64,000 nucleotides of DNA from Caprella mutica (GCA_947561585.1 CANNZV010000428.1:780867-844866), one strand, 5' to 3'; positions 10,969-23,659 are shown, counted from the first letter of the stretch. Numbers and translations are program-made. The notes: generated from the letters alone by a model not told the origin.

Positions 10969-12290
10969 ATAATACAATATTAGTTATTTACTGTCTAATG
11001 CTTATATTTTAGAAGCAATTGCCAAAGCAGGTGCTAGGAAAATTGCCAGTGTGGGAAGATTGCCACCCGGAAAATTGCCACTCTACATATATGAATCCAT
11101 ACTTTTTCTTTCGAAAATCACAAAAATCATAGGTACTGAATGCAATGTTTATCAGAATTTAATATATGTATAATAATTTGTACAATGTATACATCTCATT
11201 TTGATAAGTTATACATTCTAAGTGAATTCTTCCGTCGGTGGGTGTGAGTGTATACGCAATTAATTCTTAGCTTAATGTAATTAATTGTTCCCTGAAGAGG
11301 TAAAACCATTTAAAGGTTGGTTCTCTTCTCTATAAGTTTGTCGTCAAGTTATTTTCTCTCATTCACAAATGAATAAAAATGTACATAGTACTTTATAATA
11401 TTATAGACAACAACCAAAATCCCGAATTAAACTGCTTATATATTTGGAGTAAATCAAGCTATTTCAATTCTTTTTGTATTACATTAAAAAAATTTTTTAA
11501 TCACTTTGACAAATGACTTCAAATTGGTAATACGTTTCTTTTTCCGCGTTATGTTGAAAAACAGGAGTATAAAGGTGAGCACAAAACTGCTCTCCAGGAA
11601 AAAGTTATACAAAAGATTAAAACTATTTTTTCTTTATATTATAATAACAATATTATTATAACATAACGCTGAGAGAATTACATTATTACCAATTTCACGT
11701 CATAAGAAACTCTTTTTTGAACTTAATGCAATAAAAAGAAAAAGCCCTTAGTACACTGACATTAGAAACAAGTAAAGGTGTTGGTTTTTATTTATAATTA
11801 ATCAATAAACATATTGCTAAATTTACGTATAGCAAAAATAGTAAATATTTAGTTAGTTAGTGGTGTTGCGATTCTGTTGCAGAATGATAAAAAAAACTTA
11901 ACAGAAAAGAAAAATGTTGCATTAGTTTCAATAATGAATAGAATTTTATTGCATTAGTTTCATTAATAAATAAAATCAAGCTACATTAATTTTAATTTTA
12001 ACTTGTCAATGAAAGATGAACGCACAGTTAGAATTTTTTTTTACATGAAATTCGAATATTTTTGTATTCAGTTCCGGGTGGCAGTTTTCCCACAGTGGCT
12101 GTTTTCCCACAGTGGCAATTTTCCCAGTGGCAATCTTCCCAATGGCAATTTTCCGCGGACGGCCAAAGCATAATATAATATTAGTTATTTACTGTCAAAT
12201 GTTTATATTATAGAAGTATTGGCCAATGCATAATATAAAATTAGCTATTTACTGTCTAATGTTTACATTACAGAAGCAATGGCCAATGCA
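10969..12290. repeat. 60-bp direct repeat, three copies, split by an insertion
   Basis: Copies are at about 10969-11030, 12171-12230 and 12231-12290. Each contains ATTAGTTATTTACTGTC and ends with GCCAA(A/T)GCA. The element at 11031-12161 sits between copy 1 and copy 2. Confidence 0.85.
11031..12161. mobile_element. Array-ended, Mutator-like non-autonomous element (E2)
   Basis: The ends are inverted arrays of about 16-bp units (GGAAAATTGCCACTGTG) at 11038-11085 and 12075-12155. The 9-bp target duplication GCCAAAGCA is exact (11022-11030 and 12162-12170). The left tip is GGTGCTAGG, almost identical to the tip of the element at 722, and the right tip read inward is CGTCCGCGG. The interior is non-coding. 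Placement in Mutator rests on duplication length alone. Confidence 0.8.
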
Positions 12291-12751
12291 TCACTTTATC
12301 CCAGTCTGTTCTCAAGATCAGATCTATCGCTGCCTATCAACATTCATGTCTTTCCCGATGATTTCCATTAATATTATTGAAGACAAGGCTATCGCAGTTA
12401 TTAAGATATGAGAAACCAAGATTTATTAGGGAGAAGGAAATATATACGATTTCATTATTATATCTTTTGGATATCAATTCCATAATCAATTCAAAAATTA
12501 GATTCCAGTAATCATTTCAGAGATTTAAATAATTTTCTCACATATGTTAGATTTCTGTATTATCATCATTTTTCAATATTCTCGAAGCTTAATTTATTTT
12601 CTACTCATCTTGAGATATCTATTTTGATCTCAAAACATTTCTCCGATCACCAGATTGCAATCAATGGCAACTGACGGATCTTGAATCACATTCATTTCTT
12701 TCTTTCGAAACAAACTATGCGTCCAAATCTGCTGTCATTGAACACATTACC

Positions 12752-12983
12752 GGGCATTTTAAAGTTGTTCATCAGTACAATTTGCAGGCCATTATGCTAA
12801 AGCTGTAACAGAACATTTTAATGTTGTTCATCAGTACAATTTGAAGGCCATTATGCTAAAGCTGTAACAGGACAATTTAATGTTGTTCATCAGTACCATT
12901 TTCATGCCATTATGCCAAAGCTGTAACAGGACATTTTATAGTTGTTCATCAGTACAATAAGCATGACATTATGCCAAAGCTGG
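12752..12983. repeat. 59-bp tandem repeat, four copies
   Basis: GTTGTTCATCAGTAC starts at 12764, 12823, 12882 and 12941, an exact 59-bp period. Units continue with GCCATTATGC and AAAGCTGTAACAGG. Confidence 0.9.
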
Positions 12984-13724
12984 AAAAAAATTTCACTTCT
13001 CAGAGTTTGGAGTTGTTTTGAAATTTTAGGAGAGGATCCTTGTCAAAATAAGCCCATGAAAGGCCCCTGTACATTAAATATATATGTTATATCTCTTTTC
13101 TAGTTTATAAATAATTCATCGATTTGAGTAGGTTTTCATATATTGAATAATATATATTGTATCATAGCAATAGTGAACCTAATATTCAATCTGTCGCAGT
13201 ATTCTTCATTATTCATTAATCCTTTATTATATTAGGAATTATTAATATTGATTTTTTATTTGGTTTGTGCTATTGTATTTGAGTTTGCTGTTGTACGTTC
13301 TTGTTTAAGTGTGATATGGATGTTAACAAAGCTTTTGTTTCGTTTAAATTCATCATTGGAACTGAATGGCACGGAAACTTCCTCTAACCTTCTTAAATGT
13401 AGTCTGAAAGCAGACTAGAAATGGAGTAGACGAACTATAGCCACTGACCAGTGACCACACACATGAAGTGTGGGGCAAAAAAAAAAATATATATACATAA
13501 AACAATCGTGTACAACTTCGAATCGATAAGATAAAAATTGATAAATTTCACAGATATCAATTACTAATATACGAAAAAAGTTGTCAAGTTTATCAAGCCT
13601 AACTTTATTGTTCAGAGAACTGGTTTTAAAATAGTTTAAGAAGATTTAAGATTTAACTCTTTCACTGAGGGTTAAAAGAGTTTTCCTGGTAGAGATTGGA
13701 ATTCTTAATGTGTCTCCTCCTAAA
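12984..13724. other. no gene recognised
   Basis: AT-rich with short chance frames only. Confidence 0.45.
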
Positions 13725-14060
13725 CGGAATTTATAGTTGGCATTATGTACATTTATGGTTGGGCATTACCGTTGGCATTATAGTCGGCAAGTGACCGTTT
13801 TGCCGTAGATATTTTATAGTTGGCATAGCCTACCATAAACAACTAAATACAGTTGGCATATCCTACGATAAACAACAAGTAGAGTTGGCTAATCCGCACA
13901 TAATCGCAGATATTAAATATTTCTTTAAATAAGGCTGAGCCAACTATAAACAACGTTATATTATGGATGGCGATACCAACTATGCACAACGTTATATTTT
14001 CTATGGCAATATCTACTATGTACAACTATATTGCTATTCATTGGCATTTGCCCATATATT
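13725..14060. repeat. array of TATAGTTGGCATT-type units (probable transposon ends)
   Basis: Direct and inverted units of the form TATAGTTGGCATTATG and CCTACGATAAACAACAA recur across the interval, including a 33-bp tandem pair at 13820-13890. The first unit, with GTACATTTAT after it, matches the inverted sequence at 28995-29045. This looks like a short member of the family that also flanks the nest at 27-29 kb. No target duplication was established. Confidence 0.5.
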
Positions 14061-14394
14061 CGTGGTTAAGGTGAATAAATAAACTGAAACAGTGTGAACA
14101 TTTTATTATATCGCAAAAAGCAAATCTCTTGATAGCTATTTTTCATATATGTACATATTAATGTTTTTTTTAACACACCAATATATATTTATTATTAAGT
14201 ATGAAAGAAAACTTTGATTACTACTTAAATAAATTAAGCGGATAAACATATAGTTATCAAATTCATACCTTATTTAATATTTACTTAATCAATCATGATA
14301 AACACTTCATTTGAAGAGAAGTATGTAACAAGGTGGAATAAGTTTTATATTTATAATAGATATAAATAGTGGTAATTTTTTTTAGTAGGTGTTT

Positions 14395-14895
14395 AACGTC
14401 TGCTTCGGAACCAAAGGCCATATCGCTGACGTCAAAAGGAAATTAAATACAAGGGACTGGAAGAAGCAGTCAGAGAGGAAAGTGGCTCCATGAACAAAGT
14501 CACTTACCACCGTCGGCGACAATGCTCATGGATGCAGAAAAGCTTCTCTGTAAATGCAGTCACTTACCAAGGAATGTGACGAAGAGGGACACAAGCACCG
14601 GTGGCTGCACTCATGGATAGAAGAGGAAAATGAAGAGGTGATAGTAAATGAAGCACACGAGTCTACCTAACACATAAATCTAAGACCTCGTAGTTGAAGA
14701 GCATAACCCTAGTGCTATCCTCTAGAACTGCAAGTAGCGTTAAAAAAATGTTAAACATGGTAAAAAGGAAAAAAAAGACAATCCATAATCCAAATTACAT
14801 CAATTCGGGGCCCAAGGGACGCCACCCTCCTTCTTTTCCATTAACCACAGACAGCTTCAGGATAGAGCCCCTGGGGGCTATATAGTGGTACAAAC
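14395..14895. repeat. dispersed retroelement-like repeat, copy 1
   Basis: From about 14600 to 14895 this is strongly similar, in the same orientation, to 39770-40040. Shared marks are CACCGGTG, GGTGATAGTAAATGAAGC, GAAGAGCATAAC, GCTATCCTCTA and CAAGGGACG. The nearby pieces AGTCACTTACCA at 14500 and 14558 are internal repeats. A TGACGTCA lies at 14427. There is no coding capacity. Confidence 0.6.
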
Positions 14896-15183
14896 AAGGT
14901 AATGCCCTATAAATGAATCATTACTATATTTTCTAACTTGTTTGACAAAAGTACAGAATAGTAAACACTAAACAACCAATAGATCTTATACTACAAAATT
15001 TGTTTCCTATTTTTTTTTTCCTAAATGCTCAAAAATATGGTGCAATAAGAAATGTAAAGATTATAAAAGATAGTGAATTAATATAAAAAAAGCGTAAGTA
15101 TTTAGAAAATAATATTCACATTCTAAAATACGTAGCTTCCTCTTACAAAATACTAACAGAAGCTAATACAAATCTATAAAATG

Positions 15184-15925
15184 ATTAAAACTTAGAAAGC
15201 AGCTTGTACTGAAGGAGCAGCTAGTACTGAAGGAGCAGCTAGTACTGAAGGAGCAGCTAGTACTGAAGGAGCAGCTAGTACTGAAGGAGCAGCTAGTACT
15301 GAAGGAGCAGCTAGTACTGAAGGAGCAGCTAGCTCTGAAGGGGCAGCTAGTTCTGAAGGAGCAAATAGTTCTGAAGGAGCAGCTAGTACTGAAGGAGCAG
15401 CTAGTACTGAAGGAGCAGCTAGTTCTGAAGAAGCAGCTAGTACTGAAGGAGCAGCTAGTTCTGAAGAAGCAGCTAGTTCTGAAGAAGCAGCTAGTTCTGA
15501 AGGAGCAGCTAGTTCTGAAGAAGCAGCTAGTACTGAAGGAGCTGCTAGTTCTCAAGAAGCAGCTAGTACTGAAGGAGCAGCTAGTTCTGAAGGAGCAGCT
15601 AGTACTGAAGGAGAAGCTAGTACTGAAGAAGCAGCTAGTACTGAAGGAACAGCTAGTTCTGAAGGAGCAGCTAGTTCTGAAGGAGCAGCTAGTTCTGAAA
15701 AAAACAGCTAGTACTGAAGGAGCAGCTAGTTCTGAAGGAGCAGCTAGTACTGAAGGAGCAGCTAGTACTGAAGAAGCAGCTAGTACTGAAGAAGCAGCTA
15801 GTACTGAAGGAGCAGCTAGTTCTGAAGAAGCAGCTAGTACTGAAGGAGCAGCTAGTACTGGAGGAGCAGCTAGTACTGAAGGAGCAGCTAGTTCTGAAGA
15901 AACAGCTAGTAATGAAGAAGCACTA
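15184..15925. repeat. 18-bp minisatellite, about 41 copies, open on both strands
   Basis: The unit is GCAGCTAGTACTGAAGGA with T/A and G/A variants. Eighteen is a multiple of three. The plus strand reads AASTEG repeats and the minus strand SVLAAP-type repeats, with a 278-codon minus frame at 15163-15999. An extra base in an A7 run at about 15700 shifts the frame. After the shift the plus strand runs on past the array into ALSSDSDGVCIVPAKEN and a stop at 16000-16002. An in-frame TAG closes the plus frame upstream, and that TAG could be a splice acceptor. The default reading is a non-coding minisatellite. Confidence 0.85.
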
Positions 15926-16842
15926 AGCAGTGATTCAGATGGTGTTTGCATTGTGCCTGCAAAGGAAAACATAACATGTAAAAATTTGATAAGACACAAA
16001 TAAAAAACAGTCAGTTTACATCATTAAAACAATTCAAAGATTTTAAAAACTATGAAGAAAACAAAATCTTCGCACAATTACTACATTGGAGAGAGTCGTA
16101 GGAATGAAACAATAATACACTTACTCTTTGGCTTAGATTTTAACTCCAAAGTACTAGCACTTAGAAGGAGTTGGCTTACACAAGTACAAGCTTCCTTCTA
16201 TGTTATCGAGTGGTGCAGTATTATGATATCTGGAAGTTGGTATATTATAGTATTATTATAAGGCTTTAGCATATTTTTCGATATAATTATCTAACAAAGT
16301 CTGGACGAGTTATTAGATTCAAAAGTAATTTTACAGTCATGGCAATAACTGAACATAAAGTTTATAATATGATAAGATATAATTAATGAATATATTCACA
16401 AAAAGATATTTTATTTATTTATACAATTCAGTGACTCACAGAGAACTTGTTTTCCAATTGCATGGTCCTTGAAACTAAGTTTTGAGTGTTTGCATCCTTC
16501 ACACAGTCCTATTAGGGGAAATCCTCATCAACCTCATCAAAATTCAGGGTCCTTTTTCCAGTCATTTTTCTCAAAGTAGAATCCTGAAAGATTATAAATT
16601 ACATTTGAAGAATATTAATTCAAAATCAGCTAAATCAAAGTAACACTATTATTACACACACAATGCATATCATAAATATTTACCAAGGCAGTAGGCACCA
16701 AAAGCAGTTAAATCACATAGTTCACTCTCATATTCAGCTGGTGGTGGGAGAAATTGGGATGGTGCGACCATTTTCTCTAATATAGAAGTGACTTTTTTTT
16801 AAGTTGATTTAATTTTCCATGCATTCTATTAACTTTCGCCAC
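15926..16842. other. no gene recognised
   Basis: AT-rich DNA between the minisatellite and piggyBac 1. A 69-codon frame at 16052 has no motif. Confidence 0.45.
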
Positions 16843-16976
16843 TTAACCCTTTCGAGTCGGCTTTCGCGTATTTGATTTACAGCTCCAAAAACTTGTATAT
16901 ATAATCATTAGACATGTATAAATGGAACTTGATTGAAAAATTAGTGAAATTACATATAATTATAAAATTTTAGCTA

Positions 16977-17037
16977 TGGGACACTGGTGTCCCAACAGGC
17001 ATTTCAGTCCCAGTCTGCTGGGACACTTATGTCTCAG
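16977..17037. promoter_or_regulatory. piggyBac 1 left subterminal dyads
   Basis: A perfect dyad TGGGACACTGGTGTCCCA (16977-16994) and a weaker one, CTGGGACACTTATGTCTCAG (17018-17037), lie 131-190 bp inside the left tip. Known piggyBac transposases bind short palindromic subterminal sites through their C-terminal cysteine-rich domain, so these are candidate binding sites. Confidence 0.6.
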
Positions 17038-17209
17038 CAGACTGTAATAAATAGGATAACCAAAAAATGATTTATTAATTGTTTCCATTTATTTCAGGTT
17101 ATAATATTCAGGTAATAACATATCTTTGGCAACATAAAACTAAATCCTTTTATCATATATCTTGATATATATAAAACATAATAATATAATATCCTTTGTA
17201 TTTAGTCAT

Positions 17210-18908
17210 CTAATTATGACAGAATGCAAAACAGTTCTTGCAATAGGGCAATTGACGCTGAGTGCAAATAGTTTTTGTGCGTAACTCGCGTCCTCTCTCT
17301 GCACAACCCGCACATCTCCTTCTAGTGGGACCTTCAATTGGCAAATGCAGACCAACATCTCTCATGTTTCGGGCTCGTTTTGATCTTCTTCCTTGTTTCA
17401 AACTTCGTTTATTTGGGTTGTAACTTTGCCCACTTTCAATCATTTCTTCTGCCAGATCAACAATAAAATCAAATAGGGGCTTTTGAGGATGGCGTCTAAG
17501 CTCCTTGAATATTATCCATGCATTCACACAAGAGAACACGAGGCACCGGAAAAACACCTTCTTCCACCATTTTGTAGACTTCCTGTCCAACTCATAAATG
17601 CCTGCCATTTGGTCTGCGATATCAACTCCTCCCATTACTTTTCTGTAGAAAGATATCGAATCAGGACATGGAATCATTTTTGTTGACCCATCTTTCTGCT
17701 TTTTGTTTACTTCTGTCATGCCAACATGATGGCAGTTACTCAAAACAAGGACTTCTTTTGTGTCGATCCATCTTACAGCTAGAGTTCGATGGTTGTTCCC
17801 AGCAAATTCAGCTCCACCTCGTTCCAAAACTGCATTCATAGTAGGAAGGTGTTTCCTATTTTTCATGCAGGTTCCAACAGCGCTAAATGGTAGTGTATCA
17901 ATCAATGTAACGGACGTAAAAAATCTATCAAAAGCAAGTGTTACGTCAGTTTCAGTTATTGTGCTACAAAGTTTCCTAACAACTCTTTCCCCAAGAGTTC
18001 CTTCTTGGAGTGTGGTCTCCTTTCCAGCATAGATATTCATGTCATATGTATATCCAGTCAAAGAATCGCATCTCATCCAAATTTTAATGCCTCTTTATAC
18101 AGGTTTGAGTGGAAGGTACTGTTTCAATGAACTTCGTCCCTTGAATTTGGTCATAGATTCGTCTATACTTTGAAATGGGCTGTCTTGCCTGGCTTTTTGA
18201 AATGTTTGCTTCAAGCAGCAGATCAGATCTTCAATGTAGTACAATTTTGCAGCATCATCAGGTTTTTCTGGGTCAGTAAAGTAAAGCTTTGATATAATCA
18301 ACTTGAATCTATCCCTTTAAAACGTTTTCTTGATCAAAGTATTTACCCAATGAGCTTTTTGTTGACCAATATGAATTGATATTGGGCACACGATTGTATG
18401 ACATAACAAATATGCATCCGAGTAAACTTTTAATTTCATTTGGATTGGTGAACGTGATATTTCTTTTCTTCTCTATTGCGTATGAATCCAATCGTTTGTT
18501 TGTACAGTGTGCCATGTGGATAAGCATGCTGTTCGGAAAGAGCTTCAGAAATGTTTCCATAGCAGTTGAGTTTCTTGATAAATTTAGTTGAATCTTGGAT
18601 GACCTCTCTGACGATAGAGAACAACGAGGTTCGAACTCACTAATGTCACTCCACTCAATATTGTCCACGTTGTGTATAATACCACGTGTTTGCTCTGTAG
18701 CAGTAGGCATTGCTTCTTCAATTAGTGTATTTTCCTCGTCCGCTGAATCATCACTCTCTGACAAGGTGTCATTTACACTATTATTGTCATCATGTTCACC
18801 TATGTAGTCTGGGTCTTCTACAGAGTCATTATCACTAAAATCACTAAGAGTTTCACCAATGTTCTTCAACATATCTTCTATCTGTTGTTCATTCAAAGAT
18901 TTGGCCAT
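17210..18908 (-). pseudogene. piggyBac transposase (element 1), two disruptions
   Basis: This is a DDE-type transposase that would cut and paste at TTAA. It appears in three pieces. 18908-18309 is the acidic N-terminus and start of the core, ending YWSTKSSLGKYFDQENVLKG. 18301-18095 holds the first catalytic Asp in SIDESMTKFKGR. 18094-17210 holds the second (AFDRFFTS) and the last pair (MGGVDIADQ), then the C-terminal Cys-rich cross-brace (RRRCAGCAERG, CKNCFAFCHN). One extra base at about 18313 shifts the frame just before DRFKLIISKLYF. A TAA at 18095-18097 replaces an expected Lys codon after LPLKPV. The ATG at 18906-18908 follows CTTGCAG, so an upstream non-coding exon is possible. All four catalytic Asp remain, so decay looks recent. 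Confidence 0.9.
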
Positions 18909-19017
18909 CTGCAAGATAAATTAATAATGATAACATGTAACTTATTGTAACACGACTTGTTATATTTATATAAAAGAAGGAAACAAAAAAATGATTGTAT
19001 AGTAATGAAAGTCTGTT

Positions 19018-19074
19018 GGGACACATGTGTCCCGCGTTCGATTTTTAAAAAGCCTCTTGGGACACCCGCGTCCC
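19018..19074. promoter_or_regulatory. piggyBac 1 dyads upstream of the transposase gene
   Basis: GGGACACATGTGTCCC (19018-19033, perfect) and GGGACACCCGCGTCCC (19059-19074, near-perfect) lie 110-166 bp before the transposase ATG. They are the same motif as at the element ends, which suggests the transposase may control its own gene. Confidence 0.6.
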
Positions 19075-19266
19075 AGAATGGGAAAAATCGATTATATTTC
19101 ATAATTTGAGCATAATTCAGTCTCTAAATTCTCTCTACTATTAGATCTCATATATATACTTAACAAAAAATGAATACTTACGATTTATCGACAAGGTATA
19201 TCAGTCTGAATAGAAGAATAAGACGACGAGAACCTCTTTCCACCACTTCATTGTTGGCACTAAGCG

Positions 19267-20130
19267 CACAGATCATTGAATATAGAAGATGTCCCACTCC
19301 TACGTGGACGCTAGTGGCCAATAATTATTTAAGTGAGAGCGTATCAGCCAATCAGAGAGAGGCGTAACGTGACGTCACATATTACAAACGTACGCACAAA
19401 CAAGTATAAGTATATATATAACGGTCAGAGCTACATTTTCTTTTACTTACTATAAGCAGATATGGAAGTTTTAATTTTCAGGAAAATAGGGTAATTAAAG
19501 TCGTATATATTTTAATGTATATTTATTATGGAATAGAAAACAAGAATCGAAGTCGAAACTGAAATATTTCGAGAAAAGTGAAGTTTCTTATTTTAACTGT
19601 TCAGTCTCAACGCCATTGTGCAAGCCTTTAGCCACAGATTGTTATCATATTTTCTGAATAAAAACAACTTGTACCCATCTTTAGATGTATTGGTACAAAA
19701 GAAAATTGAACATTTTCACGCATTGCTTATTTTTCACCAGTTAATTTTGATGAAAGATAAGAAAATTATTGAATTAGGCAGAAAATACAGCGCACACCCT
19801 CCGCTCATGATATTGCATCAGAAATAAACCAACGCTTCAAATTCGTACTGAACACACACACACATGTACAGAAAAGAAATAATTATATTGTTTATAAATG
19901 CATAATTTTATTATCAGTTCAATATCATAAATAAATGTTTTGATTTCAAATAGTATATTTAAACTCAATACTATTCTCTTTTTGTCGGTTTTTGAATAAA
20001 TAAAACAAAATAATATACCAATCGTAGACAACTCCAAGGATACGTCACGTTACACACTCCTCCGATGCCAAGTGTCGCTAGAAAATTTAAAATACTGTAG
20101 TGGGATATCTTCTATATTCAATGATCTGTG
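19267..20130. mobile_element. P-like MITE nested in piggyBac 1
   Basis: Inverted ends begin CACAGATCATTGAATATAG on both sides and match for more than 30 bp. The flanks CTAAGCG (19260-19266) and ATAAGCG (20131-20137) form a 7-bp target duplication with one mismatch. TGACGTCA lies at 19370, 103 bp from the left tip, and the variant TACGTCAC lies near the right end. The CACAG tip, 7-bp duplication and subterminal CRE-like site are shared with the P element at 39317-52709. It is non-coding (864 bp). Confidence 0.8.
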
Positions 20131-20234
20131 ATAAGCGTTTTGTGCGTATGAATGCTGATGAAATTATGGTGCAATAGGTAATAATGATGTAATGTGCCTA
20201 TAAGGTCTGTTTGGAGCAATTCCTACACGGTTTT

Positions 20235-20290
20235 GGGACAAATTCATCCCAGTAGACTTTATAAACAATTCTGTGGGACAAATGTGTCCC
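20235..20290. promoter_or_regulatory. piggyBac 1 right subterminal dyads
   Basis: GGGACAAATTCATCCC (20235-20250) and GGGACAAATGTGTCCC (20275-20290) lie 16-72 bp from the right tip, 40 bp apart. The left pair and the pre-gene pair are also about 41 bp apart. Confidence 0.6.
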
Positions 20291-20310
20291 AGGAGACTCG
20301 AAAGGGTTAA

Positions 20311-21700
20311 GTGCATTGCACCTTGTCCCTGTAATGAGAGAGAAAACATTACTTATGGAAATTAGTTTTTACACTATATTTTACTATATTGGGAAGAAAT
20401 GGTATGCTTCTTTTATTTGAAAATCTTTAATTTCATTGTCAACTCAAGATACCATGTTATATTAAGTAGTTTACACACAACTGGGAGCAAAATGGTGTAT
20501 TACACAAATAATAAATACAGTTTTCACAGTCTGAATGGAGAAGAGAATTGAATGGAGTCAGGTGTTACTTGCCCAATCAAGTAACGCTAGCTTTTTGCAT
20601 AGTTTATCTATACTTGCATGTACAAAAAACAGTTATGAATAGTTTAAAAAAATGTATGAAGAACTAGAAATTATTTGAAATTTAGTTTTGGCATCAAGTC
20701 AACAAACTATTGATTAGTTACTTGATACTTCCTAAATCTGATAGCAAACTTGCTGCTGAATATGACAAGTGTATTCTCCATTAGTAAATAAAGTCTATAT
20801 ATGCCTGGATCATATAATCATATAAAAAATGTGTTTGCTACTAACCTTAAATTGTGAATCAGTCCTCCATGAAATTGGGGAACAGCATTCAGAAATCTTG
20901 GCACATTGCTGGCATTCATTTCAATTTCTGATGAACTTGGAGCTGTTTCAATGCAATAAATTTTATTGCAGCATGCATCATAATTTTCTGAAAAGATGTT
21001 TAAAATTAAATAAATATTAAGGAAAAAATCTCAGATATTAGATAAAAATTGTTAGCTTGTTAGTTGTTACTTACTTGAGTGACATAGTGCTACAATAGCA
21101 TACTTTTCCAACTCTTCTCTGATGGAACACTTTTTATGGAATGAATAGGAATTTGGCACTTACTGGACAACCACATTGCTCTCCCTACATTTAGGTAATC
21201 TTACACCAAGCTATATACTTTTTGAGGTTCAAATACAATATAGATTCCATAGTTAGAAAGCTATTGAATAATCTAAAATAAAAAGGAAAGTTATATTATG
21301 CTTTTATTATATTTTAATAAAAAAAAACTATAAATGTGAGGCCTATTCCACCTCTGGCATTGGATAAAAATATCAATAACTGTCAAATGATTACTTTTTA
21401 TTGACAAAATGACTAGTTGACTATGTGTCAGCTCATTCTTTGTGTTAAAAGCACATATATATTAATTTTGCCCAAATCCAAATTTTTTGGAACTTTTTGT
21501 TGAATATTGTAATACTAATATATCTCTTAGATTGGTTTAGATTAAATGATATATTCATGTATCTGAATAGGGCACAGCGAAGCTGCAAGCTCCATAAATG
21601 ACAATATTCCAATAAATACGCCAAACAACATTGTTGCATAAGAAAAAATTAGTTAATTAGCACCATATATAATATATGCCAGTGTGGCTTGTATGATATA
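20311..21700. other. no gene recognised
   Basis: AT-rich sequence with short chance frames only. Confidence 0.45.
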
Positions 21701-21703
21701 CCT

Positions 21704-22198
21704 GTCAGTACTCTGTATTTGGTGCAAAAACCCCCACTGATTTCTTTAAAAACTTGAAATAATTCACCACCATTTATACCAGGTAAAAAAGTATGTCCTT
21801 TCTTGCCATTGGGTATTGGCAAGTTTTTGACAGCAATTTTAATCCTTTCAATTACAAATGGTAATAAATATTCAATTAAATCCTATACTACAATATCATT
21901 CTGTAATGAATTTATGATAAATTGATCATTTTAATTTAGCTTCTTTAGTTCTTATGGAGGTACCTGGAGAGGCAAGTGCTGAGTTTATGAGCCATAGCAC
22001 TCAGCATATTTCTAATAAATTAGCTGATCTATCGGACTTTTTCTCAATTTAGCCACCAAACATTAATGGTAACATTATCACTACCATAGGAATAAATAGC
22101 TAGAAATTCAGTAACTTTGCTTGAATATTATTTTTAAAAGGGAAATTTTTAATTTTCCATCGACAAGTTGGTGAAATTTGCCATGAAATACAGTCTGG
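21704..22198. repeat. MITE-family copy, diverged or interrupted
   Basis: The left end (CTGTATTTGGTGCA, then CCCCACTGATTTCTTT) and right end (CCATGAAATACAGTCTGG) match the intact copy at 23907-24142. The interior is longer, so it probably contains an insertion. Confidence 0.5.
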
Positions 22199-23446
22199 AT
22201 GGTGTATTCACCAGTGATCTTTTGGAGACTTTTACAGAGTTTTTCATAAGGAAAATATTTATATCTTTGCAAGATTAATTCCTGTGTTTACATATATGAT
22301 CTATTTTAATTAATTGGGAACTTTTTAGATTTTTGGAGATAGAAAAATTGTCAAAATGTCTTAGAAATTAAAATCTTGAGAAGTATAGCCAGTATATGGA
22401 AATGCACACTGCATAGTAATAGTGCAATACACTTCATACTGTGTCCACTCTGACCAGTCTCAAAGAATTTATTTTTAGAATAATTTTTCTCCCAAGATTT
22501 TTCAATCCATCTCCAAAAATACCAAAATGGCTGGAATTCTCCCAAGACTCCTAGTCTCCAATATTTAAATGTATTAGACTAGTTAAACATAAGTGTTAAT
22601 TAGGAAATAATATCCAAGATCTTACCAAGATTAGGTATAGATATACTTATTTTCCATCAAAAAAAAAACTCCAAAGGGCAAAGATCATTGACAAATTGGG
22701 GACGCGGACACGCTTTGAGGACTGGCTGGGTTGTCAACTTGTCGGTGGTATTTTACCCCCCCCTTTGATTTCAAAATAATATTCTAGCAAAGTCAGTGGA
22801 TTATATATCTATTCCTAGGACCTAGATATGTTAGTTAGTCAGTATTCAGTAAAAGTCACATTATCACATAACTATTAGCTTTCTGTGGCTACTGGCTAGG
22901 TGCCTATTTAAATAATATAATAATTATTATAGTAGGTATTAGCTGTGTTAGTATATGTCACAGTATTTCAAAGTGTGGCAGGAAAGTCGCCAGTTAAGTG
23001 AGAAAATGGATCCAGTTCGCCACATTTAATTTAAGATACTCATCATACTTTAAAAGTTTAATAAAAAACATTTGACTTCCTATTGAAGATATTAGTTTTA
23101 CACTTGAAAACATCCTGATATTTCATGCCTGATGCAGGTGAGCCCCGTGAATCTCTTGACCAGACTCTAAGTAAAATAGTATGGCACAGAAACTCTCCAT
23201 TTCAATTTGTCTCTCCAGCTCTCTCCTAAAATCACCAAATTTCTCTTCATAATGATCAAATTATCATAAATTCTTTTCAAAATAACATTGTACCATAGGA
23301 GAAAATTAGATATTTATAGCCATTTGCAATTGGAGTGCTCAAAATCAATGTCACAAACTCGCCGAGTCGATATTAAAATGGCGAGTTTGGACATGCTTTA
23401 TTATATGGTGACATAAATCATAATGTGGACGGTGGACCAGACTGTA
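22199..23446. other. degraded repeat DNA, no gene
   Basis: Contains a partial relative of the CCAGTCTG MITE family at about 22680-22850 (GTCAGTGGATTATATATCTATTCC). No coding potential. Confidence 0.4.
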
Positions 23447-23659
23447 TTTCAGGGTAAATTCCAGCAAGGTGAAGGCTGCAAGGTCAGTGGATTTTTAGCT
23501 ATTTATTCCAAAATTTCAAATGTTAGGACCATTAATTTTCGGCGGAGAAATTGAGAAAATGTTTGTTGATCAACCAAATTATTATTATTGGAAATTCTTG
23601 ATGGATTTTTTCTGCTTTTGAAAAAGTCTGTGGAATTTAGTGTTCCAAATACAGACTGG
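23447..23659. mobile_element. CCAGACTG-type MITE, second copy
   Basis: Begins CCAGACTGTATTT and ends AATACAGACTGG. The interior is the inverse of the 23907 copy (AAGGTCAGTGGATTTTTAGC). No matching target duplication is visible. Confidence 0.55.

Larger units (their letters stand above)
16847..20306 (-). mobile_element. piggyBac element 1
   Basis: Inverted tips CCCTTTCGAGTC (16847-16858) and GACTCGAAAGGG (20295-20306) are flanked by TTAA on both sides (16843-16846 and 20307-20310), the piggyBac signature. Length is 3460 bp, or about 2.6 kb without the nested MITE at 19267-20130. Dyads of GGGACAC-N2-GTGTCCC type occur at both ends and before the gene. It carries one minus-strand transposase gene, which is broken. 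Confidence 0.95.

Noticed and set aside
13843..14025. Small minus-strand protein with repeated IVGIAI-like pattern
   Set aside because: Produced by the TATAGTTGGC repeat array.
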